This document shows positions 41,017 to 51,076 of a stretch of 64,000 nucleotides of DNA, piece after piece. Under the pieces are notes generated by a model that saw only the letters and a list, made by a program, of their open reading frames with translations, did not search any database and was not told the DNA's origin. A program made the position numbers and the translations under genes. How positions within the stretch are numbered: the stretch's first letter is position 1; every line of letters starts with the position of its first letter. This DNA comes from Hyaloscypha bicolor E (Eukaryota > Ascomycota > Leotiomycetes > Helotiales > Hyaloscyphaceae): positions 992,001 to 1,056,000 of the forward strand of contig NW_020194585.1 of the NCBI RefSeq assembly GCF_002865645.1. Reading direction: 5' to 3'.

Positions 41017-41690
41017 TATTCCCTAGGCCTTAAGAAGCTTTTAATAGCTATTATAGCCTAAACTAAATATAAAAAGAAGAGAGCTAAAAAGCTAGTCTTG
41101 CTTAACTAGTAAATAATCTAAAAAAAAGAGCCCCGTTTCCTTAATTTCCTTACTTTATTCTAGCTAGTTTTTATATCTAGCTAAGAGCTCTAGTATTCTT
41201 AGGGGCTCTCTTATTTCTATTATTACTTTCCTATTCTTATTATTACTTTCTTTTTCTTTTTTTTTTTCCCTTTTTCTTTATCTTATTTAACTTATAATAC
41301 TTATAAATTATATTTCCTATAATTCTAATTTATAGTAATTAACTCGTGAGATCTTATGTTTAGGCTTACTTTAATGTGAATTTTATACTAGTAAATCTAT
41401 TACTAAGCTCGTGCCTAAGTTATAATTTAAACTTGTCTAGCGAGAATAAATATTACTTATACTTTAATATTATAAGCTATATTATTATCTCGTTAATTAC
41501 TATATTCTAGCTAGCCATATGTAGTATATAGATCCAAAAGCTCCCTATAAGCTAATGAGCCGAGTATTTATAAATGCTTTAACTATGGGTTATTAGGGTA
41601 TATATAAAGGGCTTGTTATAAGAGAAATATATGCCGGCTCATATCGGGCTTTTATATACTTATTGAATTAAGTAATAAGAGAGGAGGTAA

Positions 41691-41813
41691 GGTGTATTAG
41701 GGAGCCTGTAAAGGTACCCCTAATAAAGTAAGGTATATTAGGGAGCCTATAAAGGTACTTCTAATAAGATGAGGTATATTAGGGAGCCTATAAAGGCATT
41801 TCTAATAAAGTAA
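41691..41813 (+). repeat. 41-bp tandem repeat, three units inside the TRIM
   Basis: Units start at 41691, 41732 and 41773, each reading GGT(G/A)TATTAGGGAGCCT(G/A)T followed by AAAGG and a CTAATAA-type tail. Differences are mainly transitions. Confidence 0.93.
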
Positions 41814-41985
41814 GATATGAGAGAACTAGTAAAGGCCTTTTACTTTGGCCTGTATTTGAGTATAGGGCTTTTTCGTGAGCTCGTTAAATTATGAGCTTTA
41901 ATAATTAATTATATGCTTTCTTATTTAGGTAGTAGAGAGAGGCTTACTAATTACGTAGTAAAAGTTATTTCTAAGGAATATTATA

Positions 41986-42000
41986 GGCCGGGCTCATAAC
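41986..42000 (-). promoter_or_regulatory. primer-binding site of the TRIM
   Basis: On the minus strand GTTATGAGCCCGGCC immediately follows the 5' LTR. It equals the copia B site before RIP and complements the initiator tRNA-Met anticodon arm. Confidence 0.75.
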
Positions 42001-42155
42001 TAATACAGGCAAAAATATGCTCTTTAGAGAGTATAAATTAGGTGTTTCTAGAAGCTTATATAGGAGTAAAACATGCCCAGGAGCTAAGCCCCTAAACACG
42101 TGATATTGGCACGTATAGGGCATACTAAGGGGGGGGGAAGTTCTATATTATAATA
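42001..42155 (-). repeat. TRIM right LTR (5' LTR)
   Basis: 155 bp, less mutated than its partner (it keeps AACACGTGATATTGGCACGT). Flanked by the ATAAG duplication at 42156. Confidence 0.9.
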
Positions 42156-42266
42156 ATAAGCTTATAAGGCTTTATATCTCTTATAACTTACTTGTTTCCT
42201 TAAGTTTTAGTTATAATACTATTTTAGATTACTTTCTAATTTATTATTTTTTTAGTAACTATTATT

Positions 42267-43445
42267 ATATCTTATTTTCTAACGAGTTTTATTTATAAGA
42301 TATATATAATATAATTATACTAGAGGCCTGAAAATACTTATATTATAAGATTAAAAAATAAATATTAAGTAAGCTAGAAAATAAAATAAAATAATTTTCT
42401 TTTTCTTATAGAATCTTATAGTCTCTAGAATTATATAAGAACTATAATTATTAAAAAGAAGTATTCTATACTTTTTCTTTTTTACTTTTAATATCTCTAG
42501 CTTAAATATTCTTTAAAACTACTTAATATAAAGCTTATTATCTATCTAATTCTTTTTGGAGATATAAATATAGCTATTTAGTAATATTTTAACCTAATTC
42601 TTATAAAAAACCTTGGCCTTAAAAATAATAAAAGAACTAAGAACTTGTCTATTTAATAATATATACTTAATTAATGAAATCTATTCTTAGCTATTTTATT
42701 ATATAATTTTTGGCTTCTTTATTTTCCTTAAGTAAATAACTTATATCTTAGCTAAAATTTCTATTATTATTTTTTTCTTATCTATATTATAAATATTATT
42801 ATTATATATATTATACTTTGCTTTTTTTATTTAATAAAGCTTAAAATATCTCGTAATCTGCTCTAAATCTTTTATAATAACTCGGTTTTTATTAAGTAGC
42901 AGAATAATTCGAGATTTGAGATCTAAATAATAGTTAAGGAAACCTTAATACTAGTTAATTTCAAGAGAATTCATAGTTAAATCTTTGCTTTATATTTTTA
43001 GTAACTTAATTACTATCTTTTAAACCTAATAAATTATTAGTAGCTATCTTTATATTTCTAATTTTATAATATATTATTAGATTACTGCCTCCTTAATTAG
43101 TAATAGCTACTATTATACTATTATAACCTTTACTTTTAGTTTTACTCTCTTAATTTAATCTCGAAGTGTTTTCTAATAAACTCTATATTCCCTAATAACT
43201 TAGTATATTAATATCTTCTTATTTTAGTTGAGATAGTAATTATAGGCCATTTGAAGCCTTATTACTTTAGAGACCTTATTAGAATTGCCCTTGTATTCGG
43301 GATAGTAATTTTTCTTGATTAGTATTTCGGTAAGTAATAAAAGATTCAGAAATTAATTTATATAGTAGTAAAGTATATTATAGTAGTTAAATAAGCATTA
43401 TTTAAGTAGTAATTAATTTTTTCTTCTTGATTTTTAGTGGGATAT
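42267..43445 (-). pseudogene. pogo/Fot1-like transposase, N-terminal and catalytic remains
   Basis: Read from the right TIR on the minus strand, with TAA/TAG taken as decayed codons, the order is Fot1-like. First comes a DNA-binding part with NYYPEYKGNSNKVSKVIRLQ. Then comes the DDE-domain segment AKYNIYNNNIYNIDKKKI near 42750-42820, which corresponds to KYxIxxENIYNxDEKG and includes the first catalytic Asp. Then KAKVFYKN-like and YISPK-like motifs appear, and the Leu/Ile-rich end of the catalytic domain near 42300. The reading breaks off at the gypsy LTR at 42266 and resumes at 25247. Stops occur throughout, so it is dead. Confidence 0.75.
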
Positions 43446-43655
43446 ATATATAAAAAAAACCATACCTTTTACTATCTTACGGGCGATTCTAGCTATACTA
43501 CAAGGTTAAAATGAATATAAAGTTGTCAGGATATCAAAAATACTATGGGACGTTATTATTTAATAGGATTTGTAATTATAATGAAGGGTTAATTAAAAAT
43601 CGATTTTTTTAGGGTGGGCGGATGGGGGTTTGGGCGGTTGGCTAGTGGATACTTC
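43445..43655 (-). repeat. right terminal inverted repeat of pogo-like element
   Basis: Reverse complement of the left TIR. It ends GGCTAGTGGATACTTC at 43655, followed by TA. Confidence 0.88.
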
Positions 43656-43657
43656 TA

Positions 43658-44126
43658 GTATTTGAGGTATACGGTCCGTGACAGAAAACGTAAGCAGGAA
43701 CACCAAAAATTCAAAACCGTACGATAACGACGACTATACCACGTCCTCAAACAAGGTTTGTATCCTCTTTATCTTTTGGGAATTCTTGTGGAGTATAATT
43801 ATTGGAATTCACTTTCAGATCCCACTGAACTTGCAGTGTAATTAACGAACTAATTGAACCTATGGCCTTTGCGAAATCAATCAAATCTGCAAAGCGTCGA
43901 ATGAAAGGCCAAAGAGGGTGAATAGGGGGAAATAAAGTAACGTACAATTACGCAAAATATCACAAATACTATATTATATATAAAATTTTATTCCGTCAAA
44001 CATAATGGTTACTAATTAAAGTTATCTATATTAAATAGCAAGCCCTGGCTAAAGTCATGCGATTTATTTCGTGCGAATACTAGGAGAGTTATAACGAGAA
44101 TTTAAAATATAATAAATTGCAAAAAC
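43658..44126. other. spacer between TE nest and NLR-like gene
   Basis: 470 bases. A 66-codon minus frame (43747-43947) has no convincing family match. The part 43970-44120 is AT-rich, as expected for the 3' end of the minus-strand gene. Confidence 0.5.
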
Positions 44127-47100
44127 CTATAGGTAATTTTTAGCACCTGCTTGAAGAAGACACCCTTTTACCCTACTATGGCCTCCTTCTACCGCTGCTT
44201 GGAGAGCTGTCTTTCCATCAAATCCTGTTCCTGCTGCTGCATTAACGTCCGCATTCTCTTTGAGTAGCCGCTCGACAATAGCCAGGTGGCCTCCTCCCGC
44301 TGCTGCTTGGAGAGCTGTCTTTCCATCAAATCCTGTTCCTGCTGCTGCATTAACGTCCGCATTCTCTTTGAGTAGCCGCTCGACAATAGCCAGGTGGCCT
44401 CCTCCCGCTGCTGCTTGGAGAGCTGTCCTTCCACCATATTCTGTTCCTGCTGCTGCATTAACATCCGCATTCTCTTTGAGTAGCCGCTCGACAATAGCCA
44501 GGTGGCCTCTTCCCGCTGCTGCTTGGAGAGCTGTCCTTCCACTATCTATTCCTGCTGCTGTATTAACGTCCGCATTCTCTTGGAGCAGCCGCTCGACAAT
44601 AGCCAGGTAGCCTCCTCCCGCTGCTGCTTGGAGAGCTGTTCTTCCACTCTCTATTCCTGCTGCTGCATTAACGTCCGCATTCTCTTGGAGTAGCCGCTCG
44701 ACAATAGCCAGGTGGCCTCCTTCCGCTGCTGCTTGGAGAGCTGTCCTTCCACTATCTATTCCTGCTGCTGTATTAACGTCCGCATTCTCTTGGAGCAGCC
44801 GCTCGACAATAGCCAGGTAGCCTCCTTCCGCTGCTGCTTGGAGAGCTGTCCTTTCACCATATTCTGTATTAACGTCCGCATTCTCTTGGAGCAGCCGCTC
44901 GACAATAGCCAGGTAGCCTCCTCCCGCTGCTGCTTGGAGAGCTGTCCTTTCACCATATTCTGTTCCTGCTGCTGCATTAACGTCCGCATTCTCTTGGAGT
45001 AGCCGCTCGACAATAGCCAGGTGGCCTCCTTCTGCTGCTGCTTGGAGAGCTGTTCTTCTACCATATTCTGTTCCTGCCGCTGCATTAACGTCCGCATTCT
45101 CTTGGAGCAGCCGCTCGACAATAGCCAGGTGGCCTCCTCCCGCTGCTGCTTGGAGAGCTGTCCTTCCACCATATTCTGTTCCTGCTGCTGTATTAACGTC
45201 CGCATTCTCTTTGAGTAGCCGCTCGACAATAGCCAGGTAGCCTCCTCCCGCTGCTGCTTGGAGAGCTGTTCTTCCACTCTCTATTCCTGCTGCTGCATTA
45301 ACGTCCGCATTCTCTTGGAGCAGCCGCTCGACAATAATCAGGTGGCCTCCTCCCGCTGCTGCTTGGAGAGCTGTTCTTCCACTCTCTATTCCTGCTGCTG
45401 CATTAACGTCCGCATTCTCTTGGAGCAGCCGCTCGACAATAGCCAGGTGGCCTTCTCCTGCTGCTGCTTGAAGAGCTGTCCTTCCACCATATTCTGTTTC
45501 TGCTACTGCATTAACGTCCGCAATCTCTTGGAGTAGTCGCTCCATAACGGCGAGGTGCCCCAAAGAACATGCCCTCACTAGTTCTTGAATACTCTCGTCA
45601 ATAGACGGCCTTACTAGGTGCTTTTTCCCTCTCTTAGCACCCAATATTATCTCAAGCTGCTCCAGGCTAGATGTTTCACACGCTAAAGCGAATATACTCC
45701 TTCCTTCCCCCATCCAAAGATGGTCCCAGTAGCGGTCCTCTTCTGTCCTGATAATGTTCTGCCAAACATAAAAAATACTAGTATGACCCTCTCTAATTGC
45801 CCAAAGGAATATATTCCAGTGAGGTAACGATTTACTGTCTGGAATCAAGCTCCACGGTTTCCATTCTGGCGGTAGATGAGTTCCACGGACAAAATCTTCC
45901 AATCTTGCAAAACCTTTCACGTCTTGCCGCTCCACGTAATGGCAATGGCTGTGCCAGTACGCCTTGCAGTAATCGAAAAGTTGGAAGGAAGGAGCTATTC
46001 TTGAGGATTGCTGTGCGCTCAATTGAAATCTTAGAAGGTCAACCACGTCAATTTGCCTAGCTCTTCTTACTAGGCTGCTTCTTCCGTCGAGCAACGCTAA
46101 AGGTCGGATGGATGTCGGAAGAACGCTTGAAACTAGCCTAGAAGGCTGATTCAGAGCGCGTACATTTGTTGTGTTTGAAGTCCGTGTTACTGCTTGGTGA
46201 AAGTCCGTAAATGACAAATATTGTAGGCAAATATTTGTCAGATACGGCTCTGCTCTATGTTCTTCGAAAACAAAGCTGGTAATTCCCGGTATGTCGGAAC
46301 AGCTTAATAAAAAGGATAGAACAGAGTGGTGAGCCAATAAGACTCTGTCGTTGACCTTATCGTATTTGACGAGGTTACCACATATCCTGCATAGCTTCGA
46401 TGGATCCAGTTTAATAGAAGGGCTTGCCCAGGACGCCTGGTCCGCCGTTATGGAGACTGCTTCTTCAAGTTCTCCGATGGTTAACGGCCGTTCCCCCCAA
46501 ATAGCCCACTGAAATATCTTCTTCGCTATTTCAGCTAGCTTAGTATCATCTTTAGAGAGCTTGAGCAATGCGAAGCGGTAGAGTTCCGTCACTTTCTGCG
46601 GAGGGTTCGCGAAAAGATCAGGTATTCTATCTGGAGTCCCATCTTCCTCACAAACGTCAAGGATAGCTTTAAATTGCATGTCTACCCAGAGAAACCTTAA
46701 TAACGATATTAGCGAATAATTCATAATTATATCGAGGACGAACGCTGTTAATTTAAGACTAACATTTCTTGGGCCCCAGAGAGTAGCGCGTGTTTAACTG
46801 TATCGAGTAGAGAATTCGAGCACACTGAGAGCCCATCCTGCACATGCTCGTCAATCTTGCTTTGAACAAAGACTTCAATGTCGCCTTTGACATCTTCTGG
46901 ATTGATTTGAAGTATTTGGCTTGGGTGAAGGACCTTTGACATGTCCAAGTCTGGGTGATTTGTGGCAAGTATTCGAGCACTACTGAGCTTTTGGGTGGCC
47001 TTGAGGAAAGCTATAACATTCCTTTGATGGCTTTTATCCGCTTCGTCAAGCCCATCGATGAGAAGGAAAGCATTCTTGAAACAGCCGAAAAAGTATAGAA

Positions 47101-48758
47101 AGAGTTCTATAAGTTCGCTCGAGTCCGGCTCCGCCTGGTCAATCCGGTCCATGAAAAGCGATTCAAGACGTCTTTGTGAGTAGGGGAGAAGAGTCTCAAG
47201 CCTAATTACCTGATGTAAAATGCATCTCAGGAATGTGAGTGTAAGCAATGTCGTCTTGTCGAAAGAGTCAAAAAAGTAGTAGATGATAACTGTGTCATCC
47301 CTAGCTGCGAATATCGTTTGTAGATGACTTATTATGTAACCCCTAGTGTTTTGCTTAGAATGCAGATATATCAAGGGATCCACGGAGGCTAGCCAGATTC
47401 ATACATGAGTATAGTTTTGCCACACCCAGCTTTAAACAAGCAAAAGTCAGTATGGTTTTTGGCAAAGTGACAACCACATTCAATAATAGAATAACTCACG
47501 GATCCCATAGCACCAAAGATGCTTTGAATCTGTCTGATCAATCCAACCTCGGAATTCTGGTCTACCAAGGATCCAATGGCAGGTTCCTTCGCAACGTAGT
47601 GCTTGCGCCTGGCGGAGACTAATGGCGTAGTCATGATTCGGGATTCGCCTTAATAGCCGGATTTTCTGCCGCTCTAGGGTAGGGAATAATGAGTTTCATT
47701 CCCACATCTCTCCCTCTTCGACGACTTACCGTCTTCTTTCAGAATTTTCTGAACCTGCCGAGCTCGGTTTTGATGTAGCGCAAGCGTCTGCTGTTCTCGA
47801 AAGTCTTCCATTTTGTGCATTTCAGCTACTTGTTTTAATCGGGCCGTTCTGTTGTCCTCAATTTCAGCTGTTAACAAGCGACGAAAGCCGTGTGCTGCCT
47901 GCTCAGATGCAAGTTGTAGTTCTTCCGTAATTTCATCTTTGGCTAGACTAAGATTTTCCTCTATGTCTTTGAATTCTATTTTGAACGACTTCCATATGGA
48001 CTTCAAGAACCTATTGATGCCTGTTGTGGGAAAAACAGGGGGGGGTTAGAAACCTTTCAAAATAATGATTAACTAGGACTTCAGTCTTACCTTTCTCTTG
48101 CGCTCCCTTTAGTGCCTTGGAGCAGAAGACAACCACAATAGCATAGAAATCCGAAAGTGCTTGTTGGAGTCTTAGGGCTTGCGGGAAAAGCTTCTCATAT
48201 TCAGATAATCGAGGACAGTAGTTACTGAGCTGAGCAACACGCTCTGAGAGCTTGTCGAAGTATTCGGCATAATTCGATGAAACCTAGCCAACGAGCAGAT
48301 ATAAGCAATAGAAAATGGTAATACTATCAAGAACAAACCAAAAGAGCGAGCTTGATGCTACCCCAGACTAGTGACGCTATCTGGTTAGGCCCTGCATACG
48401 TGTCGACGATTGTACAATACTGCTGGACAGAAGATAGGAGTCCTTGGACTCGAGAGGCAAAAACACGGCTTTTTCGAGTCGAGTTTTCTTTCACAATATC
48501 GTTCGTGAGATGAATAACGTCATCAGCTGTTGGTGTATAGCCTTGGAGCGAATCGAGTTGCGCGGTTTGATCTGATGAGAGAATCTGCCGAAACTCGGTC
48601 AATGCTACAGCTAGATCGCTATGAGACCTTTTTGGGATAAGCCAAACGTATTCAATGGACTTGGGTTGGGTAAACCGTACATGTTGGCACGTGTGCTCAG
48701 GTGGACATTGACACAAGGGGCAGTCGGAATCAACGATTTTAGTCTCTGTTGCGACTGT
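44127..48758 (-). CDS. NACHT-ankyrin NLR-like protein, one frameshift
   Basis: Seven minus-strand exons: 48339-about 48758 (start not found), 48091-48284, 47730-48020, 47500-47673, 47405-47429, 46764-47342 and 44127-46695. Domains: a DUF7708-type N-terminus (IASLVWGSIKLALL, then SNYAEYFDKL and LSEYEKLFP), a coiled linker, a NACHT ATPase, then ankyrin repeats. Splicing of the 25-nt exon builds Walker A GIPGCGKT, preceded by TCHWILGRPEFRGW; Walker B is LLIDGLDEAD. GAQEMFLWVDMQF spans the exon 6/7 junction. Such STAND proteins act in fungal self/non-self recognition and cell death. Exon 2 has one extra G at 48240/48241 (frame SER then VAQLSNY); without it all phases close to about 1,416 aa. It could be a real mutation, an allele or a sequence error. 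Confidence 0.85.
44130..45590 (-). repeat. 14 near-identical ankyrin repeats (105-108-bp units)
   Basis: The 3' half of the last NLR exon is a head-to-tail array of units encoding RTALQAAAGGGHLAIVERLL followed by QENADVNAAAG plus a short variable linker (IESG, TEYGG, IDSG or GFDGK). Variation is limited to a few positions, such as H/Y before LAIV, G/E/R in the GGG, Q/K before ENADV and A/T after DVN. One unit has lost the AAAG linker. The first and last units are diverged. Confidence 0.95.
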
Positions 48759-49867
48759 TCAGATGTCAGAGTTTCCCTATTACATTACACCGAGCAAGAA
48801 TTCAGGTGTGAGGCAAAGTGAAAGATGCTAGGCAATCGAGAGGTCTTTTCTTGTTTCTCGAGCTGAAGAGGCTGAGCAACCCAGCAAGGTTACAACTGTA
48901 TTCAGTTTGAGCACGAGGTTTTGAAAGTCGTTCAGATTTACCTGCCGGTCGCAGCGACTGCGCCTCCACAAACCAGAGAGAGGTGGCCTGTTGAGGGTGT
49001 TGGAAAGCGACGTGCGCGAAGATTAGCAGGATCGTGGCTTCGCTGAAGGCAGTGAGGACGACTTGTATGTGCAACTGGGCGCAGGACCCAGCCTGGGGTA
49101 AATCAAATCGGAATCCCTGGCCTCAAGTTGTCAGGCATTGGGGATTGTCAAAAACAAACCCACAAAAGTGGTTATTTGGCACTTTAAGGGTAGCACTTTC
49201 CCCTTTCCTCTAATTCTTTAATAACTCATATCACTCAGGATAAGCTCACACGAAATGCTCGTACGGAGATTCCTGCGATGCACCGAATGCCTCACTATGG
49301 TATTCTTGCTTCACAGGGTGTCGGTCAACCTTTACGAAGTTAGGTTCCCACATCACTCAGCCGCTCAAACCTGAATTTGGCCACGACAGCACTATAATTT
49401 CGAAAAACTAAAATTGGAATCGGACTTTTTGGGGCATTTTCCATCTTCTGAGAAGTTTTGAGAATTTTCTAAGCACTTTGAAAATTTTATAAATTTTCGG
49501 TGTTCCGACAGGGGTATAAATGGGCGGCTGAGTGGTTTGGGCGTTTGGCTGGCGAACCCTTCTATGCCCCACGTTGATACAGATCGGATGCGAATGTCCA
49601 GATGCCACCTTTCTATGACCCTCCTTCCATCGTTCCTTTGCCATGGACGGTTTGTTCCGAGTTAAACCATACACGTGATAATGTAAATTCTTGGTTGCAG
49701 GGAAATCGGGGGTCGTGAACTCGGCACGTACTCGGCTGCAAGAACCGGGGGTACCTGCTAACTCGGTTACAGTAAAACCGGGATTATGAGCCGGAGATCA
49801 GCCCGGTTAAAGCAGCCACTACTATATGAGCCAAAATAAGCCCAAAATCCCAACATTACAAATCATT
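48759..49867. other. intergenic between NLR-like gene and tRNA-Asp
   Basis: The missing 5' exon and promoter of the NLR-like gene should lie in the first part. A 90-codon minus frame (48802-49074) may be chance. A pogo-like end is annotated near 49562. Nothing else recognised. Confidence 0.5.
49521..49564 (+). repeat. solo end related to the pogo-like TIR
   Basis: GGTTTGGGCGTTTGGCTGG at 49534-49552 matches GGTTTGGGCGGTTGGCTAG of the right TIR at 17 of 19 positions. Both are preceded by TGGGCGG and both finish in CTTC followed by TA. No partner end was found nearby, so this is probably a fragment of a related, diverged family. Confidence 0.6.
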
Positions 49868-49950
49868 TCTTTGATGGTCTAACGGTCATGATTTCCGCTT
49901 GTCATAGCGACAAAGCGCGGGAGATCGGGGTTCGACTCCCCGTCAGAGAG
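49868..49950 (+). tRNA. tRNA-Asp (GTC) with short intron
   Basis: The acceptor strands TCTTTGA and TCAGAGA pair over 7 bp. The D-arm is TGGTCTAACGGTCA. The anticodon stem CCGC/GCGG encloses TTGTCA and an 11-base intron (about TAGCGACAAAG) placed one base after the anticodon, the normal position of nuclear tRNA introns. The T-arm is CGGGGTTCGACTCCCCG and the discriminator base is G. The first clear T-run for Pol III termination is 50010-50016. Confidence 0.95.
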
Positions 49951-50313
49951 TAACATCTATGAGTTCATGTCCCTGAGCTTTGCTCAGACACCGCGAATCT
50001 TGTTTCTTCTTTTTTTCCAGTATCGATTTGGATTTGCATTGATGCTTAAAACCCAAAATCACATTTTTTATATTTTCTTTTTGAGCATATTCTGTGCCGC
50101 TAAGCGAGAGGAGGCCCGAGACTAGGTCCACCAGCGATATCAAGGCGGTCTGCAGGCCATGTGCGGGATCTAGGGCATATGGGGGGAAGGTTCTTCCGGG
50201 AAGCGAAGCTGCGGAACCCTGCACGTGCTCTTTATTAGAAAGATTCAGTGGGGTCACTTTTGAGATTTTGAAAGTGCAAGCTTCTGAGTGACTTCTCAAC
50301 AGAATGCAAAGAA

Positions 50314-50392
50314 GCGGTTAGCAGTGAAGCGGTGAGCGGTGAACGGTGAACGGTGAACGGTGAGCAGTGAGCGGTGAGCGGTGAGCGGTGAA
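50314..50392 (+). repeat. heptamer minisatellite (GGTGARC)n
   Basis: About eleven copies of a 7-base unit alternating GGTGAGC and GGTGAAC, with degenerate copies at both ends (for example TTAGCAGTGAAGC). Confidence 0.92.
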
Positions 50393-50730
50393 GAAGCGAC
50401 GTGACGTTTCAAGAGTGAAAAGGGGGGAGTGCCGTAAGCAAAGTTCACTGTGCTTTCGGACCACGCTTCTTTGCTTCTAAACCAAACTACTCTCCCAGTC
50501 CAAGGCTCACTACAACGCCATGTCTGCTGTGCCATTCATTAGCAACGGGACCCAAATTGTTCAACACTGGAACTTGGGTCTAGCCCACACATATGACCAC
50601 CACTTTTCCTTTGCCAACCAACGTTCCATTCCCCGGCAATGCGATTGGGCCCAAGGGTCTTGGTTACATGGGAAATAACACGCAAGGACGCTCCTTTCCC
50701 TGTCTCATAAGACGCTCTAGGGCGATCAAA

Positions 50731-50736
50731 TTATCT
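50731..50736 (-). promoter_or_regulatory. possible GATA (AreA/NIT2-type) site
   Basis: TTATCT on the plus strand is AGATAA on the minus, which fits HGATAR. It lies about 340 bp upstream of ureG. Nitrogen GATA factors activate urea use in fungi; a single short match is weak evidence. Confidence 0.3.
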
Positions 50737-50948
50737 TGGCAAGGTACCACGGGATCGTGCGATTCGTGCCTCCCTGAAGCTGGGGGAAGCAAGGTCTTGC
50801 CCTTTGAAGGTACATCAAGCTGAATAGAAATATGAAGAACTTCTATATTGAGTTTTCCGGTTGGCATTAAAGGTCAATAACACATTGAGCAAGAGCAAGA
50901 ACTTCTCCATCGTCTCGCCCCTCACAACTACCCCGCCATGACTAAGGC

Positions 50949-50954
50949 GATAAG
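50949..50954 (+). promoter_or_regulatory. possible GATA (AreA/NIT2-type) site
   Basis: CGATAAG contains HGATAR, 123 bp before the ureG start codon. Two GATA sites in one promoter fit nitrogen control, but this is inference. Confidence 0.35.
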
Positions 50955-51076
50955 CGACAGGGGCTGCATTGGTTGACATCGACCACACTCCTCCACTACC
51001 ACATCTTCACAGAGCAGGACTCACACTCTCTCCTTAACAAGCCATCAAGCCTCATTCATAATCCTAACTGCCCACC

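Larger units (their letters stand above)
40863..42155 (-). mobile_element. TRIM-like miniature LTR element
   Basis: A 1,293-bp element with LTRs 40863-41016 and 42001-42155, flanked by the duplication ATAAG (40858-40862 and 42156-42160), inserted in the gypsy 3' LTR. The sequence GGCCGGGCTCATAAC at 41986-42000 touches the right LTR; as a primer-binding site it reads on the minus strand, so the element points left and the right LTR is its 5' LTR. The internal part is under 1 kb and shows no gag or pol, which is the definition of a terminal-repeat retrotransposon in miniature. Its LTR ends TGTATTA in its own orientation, like copia B, and the primer site is the same, so copia B or a relative may have mobilised it. 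Confidence 0.85.
25248..42266 (+). mobile_element. Ty3/gypsy element, 3' LTR split by later insertions
   Basis: The 5' LTR is 25248-25413. The 3' LTR is broken into 33827-33851, 40810-40862 and 42156-42266 by copia B and the TRIM. Pol is readable through stops: reverse transcriptase at about 28180-28620 (RKKNKSYRLYIDYYKL, matching FVKKKDGSLRxCVDYRxLN), thumb region near 28640-28840 with FLDFYNFYKYFIYQYS, and RNase H at about 28890-29290 with INYLIFNQELLAIIKSIKYQ. Integrase-like sequence follows to about 30400 and possible chromodomain remains lie near 30650-30740. RT-RNase H-integrase order is that of Ty3/gypsy. About 3 kb between 30780 and 33820 is not explained by standard gypsy domains. 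No ORF is intact. Confidence 0.75.
49951..50900. other. intergenic with minisatellite
   Basis: Apart from the heptamer array and a GATA site listed separately I see no gene. Short frames at 50593-50823 and 50296-50535 look accidental. Confidence 0.5.

Noticed and set aside
41691..41813. CRISPR-like or regulatory array
   Set aside because: Three contiguous 41-bp units without spacers inside an LTR element: a simple tandem repeat.
43747..43947. 66-codon minus frame beside the NLR-like gene, with a stretch resembling fungal STAND N-termini
   Set aside because: The resemblance is loose, no neighbouring exon extends it, and the composition is that of AT-leaning spacer.
44260..45536. Plus-strand repetitive frames (Ala/Ser-rich and Cys-rich) over the ankyrin array, and a second minus frame rich in KQQREEATW
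   Set aside because: All are alternate-frame readings of the same 105-bp units; the ankyrin frame alone continues into the NACHT exon.
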